A stretch of 27,539 bases of DNA from Euglena gracilis. Taxonomy: Eukaryota > Euglenozoa > Euglenophyceae > Euglenales > Euglenaceae. Made by a program: the position numbers and the translations under genes. The stretch lies in the NCBI GenBank assembly GCA_900893395.1, contig CAAHFI011513089.1, positions 1 to 27,539 on the forward strand, given 5' to 3'. How positions within the stretch are numbered: the stretch's first letter is position 1; each line of letters begins with the position of its first letter. This document shows, piece after piece, positions 1 through 9,520 of the stretch. The notes beneath the pieces are model-generated. The model worked only from the letters and a program-made list of their open reading frames with translations. It did not search any database and was not told the origin of the DNA.

Positions 1-1500
1 TTGTGATACCCACAGGCAAATTTCCGGGTTGTGGCCTATCCAAAAACGCAGAAATTCGCTCATCCAACCGGGTAATCTCACCTTGCGTGGATCGGGCATT
101 CCGATTCACCGATTCTTCAAGCCGTAATAGGCTGTGGAAAAAATCTTGCAAGGTTTCCTGATTGTCGGTGAGCATTTTGTCATAAATTGCCTTGAAATCA
201 GGGTTCTTGGTAATCCGTGAACTGGAACCTGCAGGCAAAGACTGCATTTCCGTAATTTTGGTAAGACACCGATGCATACCGGCGCTGGAGTTCCCTAAAT
301 AGCAGTCTGAATACGCTAGTCCGAACTCGATGGGAAAAGTGCGAATAGCTTTGTTGCAAACCCGCAATGGCCGAGTTAATCGCCGCCAATGTCGGATTGC
401 AACTGCAACTGCAGGGAATCCTGCCGTTGTGCCATTTCCGCCACTTTCGCGCTCAGATTGGATAATCCAACCTGGTTCGCGTCACAATAGCAGGTTTTCT
501 GCTCCAAACGGGAAAGTCGCTCCTCCAACTGCCGCACATACGTGTGGGGAGCAAAATTCTCGTTGGCTTGTGACTGGAATTGCCGAAACTTTTCCGTTTC
601 ATCGCACAACAGCATAATGCGGTGCTGCGATTCATCGAAAGTTGCGGATAGGGTGGTGAAATGGTCCATAGACACAAACCCACCAGTACTGGATGTTGCG
701 GACGAGGAATCTCGTGCATGCAACTGTTGTTGCAAACATGAACTCCATTTGTCCCGATAGGTGTTGTGGTGAGTCATGCAAGTGCAGAAACTTGGAGTCA
801 TTCCGCGTTTCCGCTTCATGCATGCATTCACCAATTTGCCGGAAGTTCTGCGGGAGTTGTTGGCACATATTGTCAAAGGTTTCCCGAAGTTTGCAAGGTC
901 AATACCCGCACTTTCAAAATTCCTCTGGCGATATTTGCCAACTTCCTGCAAATAATTCCAGCAGTGTTCCAGCTTGGTGAAGACATGTTTCTGGTTGTCC
1001 TCATCAAACTGAAGCACTTTGTTCAGTGCGGTTGCACATTCTTCAACGCATTGTTGCACGTGGTTGAACTGCCTCACAAGTGGTGTGATCCCCTGGAAGC
1101 CGAGCAACGATATCCTGCACATCCTCAGCAGTGAGGAGCTCACCAGTGCCCTTCCCATAGCCATCTATGGGTTGGGATGTACCGGAGAATTCCGGTACCA
1201 CTAGACGAGTCTCCCCTTGCCAAGGCAGTGCCGGATAGCACCAAGATCGGGTGGTGGTGGCAAAGCTCTGTAAGGGCTTGCCGGTGGAAGAGCGGGTGGG
1301 GGTTGAAAGAAACACGGGATTTCTAGTCCACCATCACCAGAGAAGCCCGGTGGCGGAATCACCACGGGTCTCTCCGGTGTGTGCAGCTGCACGGTTGCCG
1401 CAGACAGAGGCGAATCCCCCGTTGTGGCAAGGTGAGTGCGGAAGAGGCCGCATTAGCCTCTGAAGCCAATGATGTGGAGGGCTCATCGCCGACCACTGTC
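1..1500 (-). pseudogene. Gag-like leader region of element A, coiled coil
   Basis: The longest open stretch (376-1164, minus) encodes mostly alpha-helical, polar sequence with heptad-like runs such as QLEERLSRLEQK near 540-500. A further helical stretch follows at 190-1 with LLRLEESVNRN and ITRLDERISAFLDRP. Upstream, about 1500-1160, is a proline-rich N-terminal part (PPALPP, PPPPDLG). No zinc knuckle or protease is visible. In LTR elements this position, directly after the primer site and leader, belongs to Gag, so I infer a Gag or Gag-leader protein that multimerises through coiled coils. I do not recognise a named Pfam-type capsid here. The frame is broken several times. Confidence 0.45.
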
Positions 1501-1926
1501 AATGATGACTAATGTTGCAATCTTGACAATTGAGCCAATTGTGCCTCATCGGCGTGGGAACTGGAAGCACTTTCACATAAAAGCTTCCAATCCCTGTTTC
1601 TTGGTCAATGTCTTGCAATGATGCCTGTAGGCATTTGAATTGATGGTTGGGGCCTGTGCTTTGCATCTTTCTGATGGCAAAAACAACAAAAACCCACAAA
1701 ACTAACCAGTTGTGCTGGCACCAGATGGGCTGTAACGGGTAATACCGTACAGAGCCTTCCGGAGCCTGCTCGTCTGCTTAGACGTTGACTAGAAGCCGGG
1801 AGCTGACGCTGCGACCGTGTAATAACGGTGCAGGGGCCCTCCGCTGCCAGTCAGCGTAGGATCGAACCAAGTGTAAAACCTGGTAGCTTTTCTTTTCTGT
1901 GAAGTATGTGTAGGATCGTAACCAAA
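1501..1926 (-). other. Untranslated leader of element A with hairpin and short duplicated motif
   Basis: This is noncoding sequence between the primer site and the Gag-like region. It holds a hairpin with arms ACCGT and ACGGT at about 1815-1830. A short motif, GTAGGATCG followed by AACCAA, is duplicated near 1856 and 1910. Structured leaders of retroelements commonly act in RNA dimerisation or packaging; that role is only an inference here. Confidence 0.35.
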
Positions 1927-1936
1927 TCTGCTACCA
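1927..1936 (-). promoter_or_regulatory. tRNA primer-binding site of element A (initiator Met type)
   Basis: On the minus strand the bases read TGGTAGCAGA, the complement of the CCA-bearing 3' end of eukaryotic initiator Met tRNA. It lies two bases inside a sequence ending in ACA, as a 5' LTR should. It primes minus-strand DNA synthesis in LTR elements. Confidence 0.65.
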
Positions 1937-1938
1937 AG

Positions 1939-2196
1939 TGTACGTCCGATTCCCAATTCCCCTTTCCCAATTCCCAAAAGCCTTCGCTTTCGCCTTGGCG
2001 CACCTACTTGGGAACTGAAAATCAGAGTAACAATGAAAACCCTTTTCCCACTTCCCCAGAAGCAAAGCACGGAGCAATGCGAGGAGGACGGACTGGAAAA
2101 TCCAAGTCCGATCCAAGGAAAGAAAAGGAAAAGGTATAAGAAGAATAAGAATACCACCTGTGGAGAGAGAAGGGGCACCCATTAGGAAATCCTGGG
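1939..2196 (-). repeat. LTR remnant of element A (outer boundary unresolved)
   Basis: The inner edge next to the primer site reads ...CGTACA on the minus strand, a normal LTR 3' end. The outer edge is not clear: no second LTR copy is in the window and element B starts at 2197. It contains the direct repeat TTCCCAATTCCC near 1950-1975. The LTR may be cut by the insertion of B or may end earlier. Confidence 0.4.
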
Positions 2197-2200
2197 TGTC

Positions 2201-2224
2201 GACTGTCGGGGGCGTCCGACAGTC
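2201..2224. repeat. Hairpin at the LTR start (5' copy)
   Basis: Perfect 9-base arms GACTGTCGG (2201-2209) and CCGACAGTC (2216-2224) flank a 6-base G-rich loop, four bases inside the LTR. The same hairpin recurs at 13606-13630. Being at the very end, it may matter for integrase recognition or RNA structure; that is inference. Confidence 0.7.
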
Positions 2225-2275
2225 AAAAATGGCAGGGCGGAAGCTTTTGAAAACACGGAATTTTTCATTCCGCGC

Positions 2276-2289
2276 AGAACGCGCGTTCT
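2276..2289. repeat. 14-base perfect palindrome inside the LTR
   Basis: AGAACGCGCGTTCT is its own reverse complement and recurs at 13682-13695 in the 3' LTR. It could be a binding site for a dimeric protein or chance; nothing else shows which. Confidence 0.6.
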
Positions 2290-2843
2290 ATAGGAAAAGC
2301 CTAATTTGAGGTTCCAATTCAGCACAATTTGCTTCCGCAGACTTTTGTGGGTTTCTTTGTTCATACAATTGAGAATTGAAGTCCTCAAGAATTATTTCAT
2401 TGAAGAATTGTCATTTTTGAGAATTTCAAGTTCAAAGGTCAGGTCCCACCTTTCCTCATTCACGGTGTGCATTGTTGCTTTTTGACCACCATTTCAGTGA
2501 ACAAAACACCACCCTTACCCATTCTCAATCTTTTGCATGCCGGAAGAAAGGGGAGTGAAATGGCCTCATGGGGATCAAAGTTTGGAGAAACATTTTCATT
2601 GGAGCGGAATTTTGATTTTGTACAAGATTTCCACGAAAAAGCTAATTCGATCCTACGCACCCCCCTCTGGTCGGGGGTATACCAGTGGGCGAAACGGGGG
2701 TGGCCTGAGCCCTCCACCACCCGGAAAAACACTGGGCCCTGGCCAGGGAACGGCAGCCCCAGGGGTGGGTGACGGGCAGGAGTCAGCCGGCCAGGGGGCT
2801 GGGGTTTTCGTCCGACACCCGCAGGGGGGGCGCCCGGGGTACA

Positions 2844-2858
2844 TGGTACGCAGAGGAG
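2844..2858 (+). promoter_or_regulatory. tRNA primer-binding site of element B (initiator Met type)
   Basis: TGGTACGCAGAGGAG directly follows the 5' LTR. It matches the complement of the 3' end of eukaryotic initiator Met tRNA (TGGTAGCAGAGG) apart from one extra base. Immediate adjacency to the LTR end supports the LTR boundary at 2843. Confidence 0.75.
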
Positions 2859-2952
2859 TTTTTGCCAACCCTGTTGACAAAAAATTTTCAGCCCAGAAAA
2901 TACGGACAATTTTGATGGCACAGCCAGCAGTAATCTTGCTGAAGATTTAAAC

Positions 2953-4175
2953 ATGATTACAGAGACAATTCTGCTGGTCATACCAACAGAATCTGTGGAA
3001 ATTTGGAAGTTTGAGCCCTCGCTAAACATGGTTAGCAAAGGCAGCTTCACCAACTCTGTTGGTGAAGAATTTTCGAAATCGGCAAACCTGAATTCTTCTG
3101 AATCTGTGGAAATCAGCAATTTTCAATCACAGTCTGGTTCTGATACGTGTTCAGAAATTTCGAACGCAGACTTTTCAGGTGGGAACCCAGAAAATGTGTT
3201 TGGAGTTAACATGATAACGGCCAGTCCCCAGGAATCACAGGGGGGGATGAAAATCAGTTGGTACAATGGACGGGTTCACCCCCCCAGTATCAAAGCGACA
3301 GTGAAATTGACAGTGACAGGGGGTCGGGACTCAGCCAGTTTGAAGAAACAGAACAACTTTTGGTGGCTGCAGGTTGGATACCCCCCAGGTTTCAGATTTT
3401 CGGTCCAAATCAGTTTCCAAATTTTGGAGCCGAAATACCCCAGATTGAGGGGGTAACTCCAATTTTATTGTTGGAAGACAGGGGGACAGCCAGCCACAGC
3501 GAAATAACTGTCGATGGACAGACATTTTTTTCAGAATCGACCAGAATGTATTCTGAATCAAAATTTTCTGGGGTGCAATCTGCAAATCTGGGTTGTGGTG
3601 CATCATCATCGGGGGTGTTAAATCTGGCAGCATCAAAAACCCAGGTGGAGGAGGACGAAGAAATGGAACCCCAGCCACCTGATTTAGGAGTTCAGGTGGG
3701 GGGGGCTGACATTTCAGATTGGGACGCATGGGATAATTGGGCCCAGGGGGTGGACTGCCAATTAGCTGAGCTGAACCGAAGTTTAACTCACTGGGAAAGT
3801 ATTATACCCCCCAGGTTTGTGGAAAATCGGCTGGAAAATTTTGAGCGAGAATTGGGTGAAAAAAATTCTCGAGCACAGCTGAACTTTTACATTTATTCAG
3901 AAAATGTGGAACGGCGAAATGCTGAAATTTGCAGCCAGTTTGAACAGCAAAAACAGAAAACTCAGGAGGAAATTCAGCAGTCAGTCAGCCATTTTATTTC
4001 ACAGTGCCAGCAAGGGGGGAATGCGGTGGAAAATATTGCCAACTGCCACAAACAACTTTTGTCAATCGAAGTTGAAAGACAGGTTGAAGGAAAATCCCAG
4101 ATTTTTGAGAAATCTGTGAAAGATTACTTGGATGGGCAGTTGAGCGAAATTTTGAAAAGGGAGAAAGGAAATTGA
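2953..4175 (+). pseudogene. Gag leader of element B: acidic, then coiled-coil region
   Basis: The open stretches here encode an acidic, serine- and glutamate-rich part (about 2950-3700, with repeated short SVEI/SAN motifs) followed by a long helical part (about 3760-4170) rich in Glu, Gln, Lys and Asn, with runs such as RLENFERELGEKNS and EQQKQKTQEEIQQS typical of coiled coil. No enzyme motif is visible. Its place between primer site and capsid suggests a matrix-like or assembly part of Gag. A similar helical region is present in element A. I do not recognise a named family. The region belongs to a broken element. Confidence 0.5.
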
Positions 4176-4384
4176 AGCAGATTTTCAGGTCTTTTTGACC
4201 AGGTTGGGATTTGTTCTCGGGCTGTGGGAGAGAACAAATTGGAGTTGCAAAAAGAAATTTCTGCACTTCAGAATGCAAACCGTGAGCTGTGCTCTGGGGT
4301 GAATCGACGATTCACTGAAATTGCTGCTGGGCTGAAAACTGTTGGGGAGGAGTCTAAGACAAATTTTGGACACTAGTAAGTGAA

Positions 4385-5035
4385 ATGCAGCAGCGATTTC
4401 AGACAGTGAATCAGGAGAGCAAAGCTCTGGGGGACAGATTAACTGGGATCGAGAAATTTCTGGGCAGCCAGGAGGTGCCTTGGGACAAAGTTGTTGAAAT
4501 GATGGGGAAAACAGAAGAAACGATACAAATTCAGGTTCGGAGGGAAATGGCAGCTCAGGTCAGAAAAATGATGGAAATCATGATGACCCAAATGATGGAG
4601 GAAAAAATGAGACAAGTGCAAAAAGAAGAACATTTTGACAAGCTGCGAAATGACATGGAAAATTGTATGAAACAGCAGTTTTGTGCGATTTTGGGCAAAA
4701 TTCAAACAGATTTTTCAAAGGAAAAAAGCCATAGGGAGGTTGTCCAAAATCTGTGCAACAATTTTGAGGCACGGTTGAAGGCCATTGAAGGGAGGGTGCA
4801 ACAAGTTTTGACTGAAACGGTTCAGCCCAAGGCATCTACGGTGACACAGCCCAAGCCAGTTTTTAAGGCTAATTCTGGTTTTGTTGGAATTAAGGGAGTG
4901 AAGCCGGTTCAGCCAATTGAAATCTGGGATCTTAATCTGGGATTGGAAGGGGGCCCAGATTTAGGGGATGGATCATTAATGGTGGGCCAGGTGAGTATCA
5001 ATGCCATAGGGGGGCATCTGAACGGTCACCAATGA
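4385..5035 (+). pseudogene. Gag leader of element B: second coiled-coil segment
   Basis: An open stretch of about 216 residues. It is strongly helical and methionine/glutamate-rich in the middle (MMEIMMTQMMEEKMRQVQKE, about 4570-4630), then has a more ordinary proline/glycine-containing tail (about 4820-5030). The motif RLTGIEKFLGSQEVP near 4440 resembles RLDERISAFLDRPQP of element A at the equivalent place. It probably continues the multimerisation region of Gag. No catalytic motif is seen. Confidence 0.45.
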
Positions 5036-5109
5036 TCACTGTGCGTCTGCAGCTACACAACACATTTTGCGAAATGTTGTGTCCCAAAATTTTCAGGTCA
5101 TTCAGGTGA

Positions 5110-6060
5110 TTGGCTAAACTTCAAGGTGAGTGGGTGAGATTTATCCGAAAATTCAATCAAGTTTCAGAAGCTGATAAATTGGGCCTCCTGGAACTTTGTT
5201 TGGATGATTTGGGGAAAAAACAGCTGAATTTGCATTTGGATGAAATGGGGGAGGCACTACTTTCAATGAAGTGTGGGCCAAGTTGGATGCCTGGCATTCG
5301 AGAAATGAAGAGTTTGGGGCCAGAAAAAACTTTCGGGATCTTACATTATGCCATCAAGGGAGGGTTACAAGTCGTGATTGGGAAAATTTCAAGGTTGACT
5401 TCAAGTTGTGTCGACAGAAAATCAAGGATGCCAGTGAGGGGGAGGTGAAAAGATTACTCATCGAAAAAATGCCTCCTTTTATTGTGCATTGGATTACCGA
5501 TGAGGAAGAACGGATCAAAACCAGCCAACCAACCGTTCGAATGAACTATCCACAGCCAACCTCCACAGCCATTATGGAAAATTTTGTGATGATTTTCGCT
5601 GGGAAGAAACCCACAAGAGTCACAAAATTGAGTGAGACGGAATTCGAAATTGTGTTGCCTGATGTGCAAAGTTGTGAAACACTCAAAAGTTACAATGGGA
5701 AAGAATTTAATGATTCCAATGTTTTGGTTCGGGTTCGAGAAAATGAACCAAATTTGAGTGTTGAAGACATTTTCCGTCTCGTGACTTCAAAATTGGCACT
5801 CAGAGATCGGCAAGACTTAATGCTAAACCCCAATCACAGCCAAACCTCATACAGACGTTCTCGATCGGTGGGGGCGGAGAACAAAGGGGGGAAATCCAAC
5901 AGTCGGGAGGGTTCCCTCAAAGAAACGTTCTTTTTCTGGAAAGCAGGTGGCATCTCCGACACCTTTACACCCAAGTCCACAGGTTCGACTTGCCCAATGT
6001 TTCGAATGGTTCTGTTCCCATTTCCACTGAAAGTCACACCCAAAATCTTACACAAAATGC
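5110..6060 (+). pseudogene. Gag capsid-like region of element B
   Basis: The region begins with an amphipathic helical segment (WVRFIRKFNQVSEADKL near 5130) and continues with VWAKLDAWHSR (near 5270), DWENFKVDFKLCRQK (near 5380) and IEKMPPFIVHWI (near 5460). This fits the helix-rich, tryptophan-containing pattern of retrotransposon capsids without a clear match I can name. From about 5560 a shorter segment with alternating strand-like and helix-like stretches follows (TKLSETEFEIVLPDV, NVLVRVREN), which might be a small RNA-binding fold; that is speculative. It lies directly before the basic tail, as a capsid should. Confidence 0.45.
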
Positions 6061-6099
6061 AGAACTTCCAAAATCTGTGCCAAATACCAATGGTGGAGT

Positions 6100-6387
6100 T
6101 TGGGTTCAAGCACCACCAAATCGTCTCCTTGGCCAACTTGGCAACCCCAAAATCAAAACCAAAACTCTTGGAAAGGCCAAAGTTTCAAGGGTGCTCAAAA
6201 TTATCAAGGCCAAGGACGATATGGGGGAAGGGGGTCCAGCCAATCGAATGGAAATTGGAATCAACAATCTTCCCAAAAAGGAAAGGGCAAAGGCAAAGGC
6301 CAAGGGAAAGATTCTTCCAAAGGCAACGGTTGGAAGGGAGGGGGGTACAATGCAAACCGAAATGTTGCACCCCCAGTCCGTCTTTAG
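6100..6387 (+). pseudogene. Basic Gly/Lys/Gln-rich nucleocapsid-like tail of element B
   Basis: This open stretch encodes low-complexity sequence rich in Gly, Lys, Gln, Ser and Asn, with GQGRYGGRG and repeated GKGKG units (about 6210-6330). Such tails bind nucleic acid without zinc fingers and replace or support the nucleocapsid in some retroelements. A cysteine/histidine cluster CGECYHVGEC follows at about 6474-6503, but its spacing does not fit the usual CCHC zinc knuckle. Confidence 0.5.
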
Positions 6388-6450
6388 GGACGCCGGGGTC
6401 ATGTTTTTGAGGGGTTTACATCCTCGGGCATCAAAAACCCCCACAATATT

Positions 6451-7485
6451 TTGCATAACCCAACCACATCTCCATGTGGAGAATGTTACCATGTTGGAGA
6501 ATGTGTATATCTATCTTCCAGTCCCTCTATCTCAGGTTCAAAGTCAACCAATCAAGAGTTTGCAATGCCGAAGACAGGCAATGGTGCAACTGAAGACAAT
6601 TCAATGAATTCATCATCAACAATTGACTCAAGAAGGCAAGTGGCCTCGAGCCAATGGCAGCCCGTGTCGAGGAAGGGCAAGCCGGGCAAACCGTGGACTC
6701 GACCCAAACCGTGGACCAGGTGTGCAAGCCAGGAGAGTGCACGGCCCAGTTTCAACAATTATTATGGTTGTTTGAGTGGAAGAGGATCCATCAAAGGTGT
6801 GGGAAGCAGGAGAATTCCCAAGGCGTTGGATTTGTTTTCGGGAAAAGGATCTGTGGGGAGGTGTTTGGAGGAAAACGGATACCAGGTGGTATCTTTGGAT
6901 GTCAACCCAAAATTTCACCCAACCCATGTAACGGATATTTTGGAGTGGGATTATCGCAAATACCCCCAGGGATATTTTGAAGTTATTGCGGCCGGTGTGC
7001 CATGCACGGAGTATAGCCTTGCAAAAACGATAGGGGGTAGGGACATGCAAACGGCAGATCGCCTTGTCGAAAAAACTTTGGAGATTGTGGAATATTTTCA
7101 ACCCAAATTGTGGTGGATTGAAAATCCCCGTACGGGATATTTACCCAAACGGCAATGTGTTCGAAATTTGAATTTCATTGATGTTGATTATTGCCAATTT
7201 TCTGATTGGGGATACCAAAAACCAACCCGTATTTGGGGGAGTGAGAATCTCTTAAGTTTGAAGGACAAAATTTGTGATGGAAAAACCTGCCCCAACATGG
7301 TGTTGAAGGAGGGGGGCAGGTGGGCACACAAGGAGCAATTGGGTGGGAGGCATATGCACACGAGCACACATCAAAAATGGAGAATGCCTCAAAATTTGAT
7401 TGAATATCTTCTTTCGGCCCTTGATTTTAAGGAGGAGAAATTTTCCTTCAAAAGGGAGGACTATGCCGTGAGAAACTCTTTGTGA
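6451..7485 (+). CDS. Cytosine-C5 DNA methyltransferase-like domain carried by element B
   Basis: An open frame of 344 codons. Residues 1-110 are polar linker continuing from Gag. Residues 120-310 carry the C5-methyltransferase core: motif I DLFSGKGS (6829-6852) for S-adenosylmethionine binding; motif IV GVPCTEYS with the catalytic Pro-Cys (Cys at 7003); motif VI WWIENP with Glu at 7120; and GYQKPTRIW near 7210, at the place of motif VIII. These enzymes methylate carbon 5 of cytosine in DNA. The order and spacing match small phage-type methylases, with little room for a target-recognition domain. All key residues I can check are present, so the fold may be active in related copies. The codon at 6451 is not ATG; as part of a polyprotein this start has no meaning. 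A matching Dam-like domain follows at once. Confidence 0.8.
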   Translation: MHNPTTSPCGECYHVGECVYLSSSPSISGSKSTNQEFAMPKTGNGATEDNSMNSSSTIDSRRQVASSQWQPVSRKGKPGKPWTRPKPWTRCASQESARPSFNNYYGCLSGRGSIKGVGSRRIPKALDLFSGKGSVGRCLEENGYQVVSLDVNPKFHPTHVTDILEWDYRKYPQGYFEVIAAGVPCTEYSLAKTIGGRDMQTADRLVEKTLEIVEYFQPKLWWIENPRTGYLPKRQCVRNLNFIDVDYCQFSDWGYQKPTRIWGSENLLSLKDKICDGKTCPNMVLKEGGRWAHKEQLGGRHMHTSTHQKWRMPQNLIEYLLSALDFKEEKFSFKREDYAVRNSL

Positions 7486-7943
7486 AATTGATTGAGGAGA
7501 AATTTCAAAGGAGAGCCGAAATGGATTGTTTTGCTTCAATCAAAAATTCTCAATGTGCATCTTTTTTGACAAAGGAAGAAAATGCCTTGAGTGTTGATTG
7601 GGGGAAGGGGGGCACGGTGTGGTTGAATCCCCCATGGTCGTTATGGCATAAGGTGGCAAAAAAGTTGCAAAAAACCCCGTGTGATGCAATTTGCATTGTT
7701 CCCGATTGGCAAAGGGGATGGGTGAGAGAACTTGTGCGAAAGGCGACACAAAAATTGTATTTTCAGCCTGGAACAAAGCTTTTCGAAGTGGATGGGAAAC
7801 CCATGGGAGGTGTGAAGTGGGGAGTTTGGGCCTTGTTGATAGAGGGTGATAAGCCCCCCACTAGCACTAACACGCCTAAGGAACCAAAGGTTGTGCGTTT
7901 GAAGTCACGTATGGTGAAAAAATGTATTCACCCACAGGGGTAA
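7482..7943 (+). CDS. Dam-like N6-adenine methyltransferase domain carried by element B
   Basis: The domain starts with MDCFAS (7521) and continues with NSQCASFLT, a D-W pair and WLNPPWS (NPPW at 7626-7637), then IVPDW and, near the end, GVKWGVWALL. The D.FAS...N...F...W...NPP(Y/W)S pattern is that of the phage Dam family (N6-adenine methyltransferases), in which NPPW is the catalytic motif IV. A Dam-like domain is known from DIRS-type retroelements; in some retroelements it may be degenerate and without activity. Here it lies between the C5-methyltransferase domain and the protease, in a chromovirus. The S-adenosylmethionine motif I of larger families is not obvious, as is usual for this short family. 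Confidence 0.65.
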   Translation: MKLIEEKFQRRAEMDCFASIKNSQCASFLTKEENALSVDWGKGGTVWLNPPWSLWHKVAKKLQKTPCDAICIVPDWQRGWVRELVRKATQKLYFQPGTKLFEVDGKPMGGVKWGVWALLIEGDKPPTSTNTPKEPKVVRLKSRMVKKCIHPQG

Positions 7944-8360
7944 GCAAATTTTCAAAGGATCGGCAACTTTTGATTCGCACAAAGGTAATTTTGGTCAATG
8001 GGGAGGAACGGGATATGGATATTTTGGTGGATACGGGGGCGGAAGCAAACCTCATAAGGCAAGGATTCGTAAGCGATCACCTAATGCACTCGGCTGAAAA
8101 TCCCCTTAAGTTTGAAACGGCTAATGGCCAAGTTTTAAGTGGGGGACAAGGTGCACTAAGGTGAGAATGAAGTTGCTTGGGGAGGAGAATAATGGGACAC
8201 CACCCGAATGTTTTGAGTATGAAGTGGAATTTTACGAAGCAAACATAAAAGTGGATGCCATTTTGTCATTCCCATGGCTTGCCCAAGCAAAACTTGGAGT
8301 TTTTCCACATCACCGAGCTTTGGTTTTGGAAACCCCCGAGCTCACATTTTTGTTTGGTGT
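7922..8360 (+). pseudogene. Retropepsin-like aspartic protease of element B
   Basis: The active-site motif LVDTGAEANLI has its Asp at 8030, inside a segment with the strand pattern LIRTKVILVNG before it. A later stretch, VDAILSFPWLAQ (about 8250), fits the second conserved motif of the fold (ILG-like, before the C-terminal strand). Retropepsins work as dimers and cut the Gag-Pol polyprotein. Order and position, directly before RT, are canonical for Ty3/gypsy elements. Confidence 0.75.
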
Positions 8361-8639
8361 GCGTGATTTCAGAAAACGGCGACACTCAAACACTTCAAAA
8401 TTTGCCCCAAGAGGGGGGCACGGCCCATTTGCACAAATTCGGTTTCCAACTACCTTTGAGTGGGTTTGATCAAAGAAGTCGCTTTTTGGATGACCGAACC
8501 CTGAATTTTTTGCACAAAAATTTGAACGTGTCCGAAGCAACCCCCCAACCCATCCGACGGATGATAATTGCAAGGGAGGGGGGGATGCAAATAATGAAGA
8601 GGAGGAAGATAAGGATGAAGGCAAGTTAAGGCTATTAAG

Positions 8640-9480
8640 GGAGGAAATTCAACAAAAGTATGAAGGAACGGTTTTTAGGTCAACGGTATACCCGGACCCA
8701 CCCGTAAGGGGACCCTATGGGTATGCTTTTATACCTTTGAAGGAAGGAGCAACACCAACTCGACAAAAACCATTCTTCATGCACGGGGAACGAAAAGAAG
8801 CTTTGGAAAAAATCACTCAAGATTGGATCGATATGAAATTCATCGAGCCAGCCACAACAAAAAATTCAGAATGGCTCTCACAAACTTTCCCCGTGCCCAA
8901 AAAGTCTCCCGATTTTCCTTGGAGGGGGGTTGTTGACATGAGGGGACCCAATAGCCAAACCCGTAGGTGCAACTACCCTCTTCCGAAAATCGAGATATCC
9001 TGGTGAAGCATGGTGGCAACCAAATGTTCTCCATTTTGGACTTAAAACAAGCATTCCACCAACAACCGCTTCACCCGGATAGCCGGCCAATAACTTGCTC
9101 CTTCACACCAAAGGGTCTCTACCAATGGAGGGTCAATGTAATGGGGTTAACTAACGCCTCACAACAATTTCAACAAATGATGGATGAGAGGCTAGCACCC
9201 GTAAGGGACATAGCAACCCCATACATAGATGATATTTTGGTGGGGACAACCGTTGGGGAGGGGGAAGACCTCCTAGAGGCGCACAAACGGGATTTGTGCC
9301 GAGTTTTGGATTTGTTGGCCAAAGAATTTTTTGTGGTGGACCCAAAAAAGGCAAAATTGTTCATCAAGGAAGTGGAATTTTGTGGCCAAATTTTGGGTCA
9401 TGGTGCCCGATGGCCAGCACCGGGCAAACTTCGTGCCATTGAAAATGGGAGGTTCCCACAACCATTACCGCATTAAGAGC
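8640..9480 (+). pseudogene. Reverse transcriptase of element B
   Basis: Ty3/gypsy RT motifs follow in order: the entry region KFIEPATTKNSEWLS and FPVPKK, then GVVDMRGPN, YPLPKIE, motif A FSILDLKQAFHQ (catalytic Asp), FTPKGLYQWRVNVMGLTNAS, and the catalytic YIDD box at 9222-9233 followed by ILVGT. VEFCGQILGHG near 9380 begins the thumb and connection region. The enzyme copies the element RNA into DNA, starting from the tRNA primer. The domain belongs to a broken element. Confidence 0.88.
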
Positions 9481-9520
9481 TTTCCTTGGTTTTACCAACT
9501 ACTACAACGCATACATCCAT

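Larger units (their letters stand above)
1..2196 (-). mobile_element. Chromovirus A, 5' part of a Ty3/gypsy-type LTR retrotransposon (fossil)
   Basis: Read on the minus strand, this stretch has the order expected at the 5' end of an LTR retrotransposon: LTR remnant, tRNA primer site, structured leader, then a long Gag-like region rich in coiled coil. It continues beyond position 1, so protease and pol are outside the window. The Gag-like region resembles that of element B in position and character (long helical segments, few hydrophobic blocks), which suggests a related lineage. It abuts the 5' LTR of element B directly. The frames are interrupted several times. The Ty3/gypsy assignment is inferred from the primer site and from the resemblance to B, since no pol domain is visible. 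Confidence 0.55.
2197..2843 (+). repeat. 5' LTR of element B
   Basis: It begins TGTCGACTG and ends GGGGTACA, so it has the TG...CA termini of an LTR. It matches 13602-14252 along its full length with no base substitution seen, only about half a dozen single-base length differences. The first half is A+T-rich; the last 200 bases are very G+C-rich. As the 5' LTR it would drive transcription, but I cannot place a TATA box with confidence. Confidence 0.92.

Noticed and set aside
1840-1930. tRNA-like words (GGTTCGATCC) on the minus strand
   Set aside because: No acceptor, D or anticodon stem can be drawn around them; the words are duplicated in the leader of element A.
2028-2060. Second LTR edge (GTAACA) that would give element A a 94-base LTR
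   Set aside because: The resulting LTR would be far shorter than usual and no purine tract or second copy supports it.
2460-3119. Open frame of 219 codons on the minus strand over the 5' LTR and leader of element B
   Set aside because: It crosses the LTR edge and primer site, its first part recurs antisense in the 3' LTR, and it has no domain signal; it is a shadow of the noncoding LTR.
6470-6505. Zinc knuckle
   Set aside because: The cysteine and histidine spacing in CGECYHVGEC does not fit C-x2-C-x4-H-x4-C.
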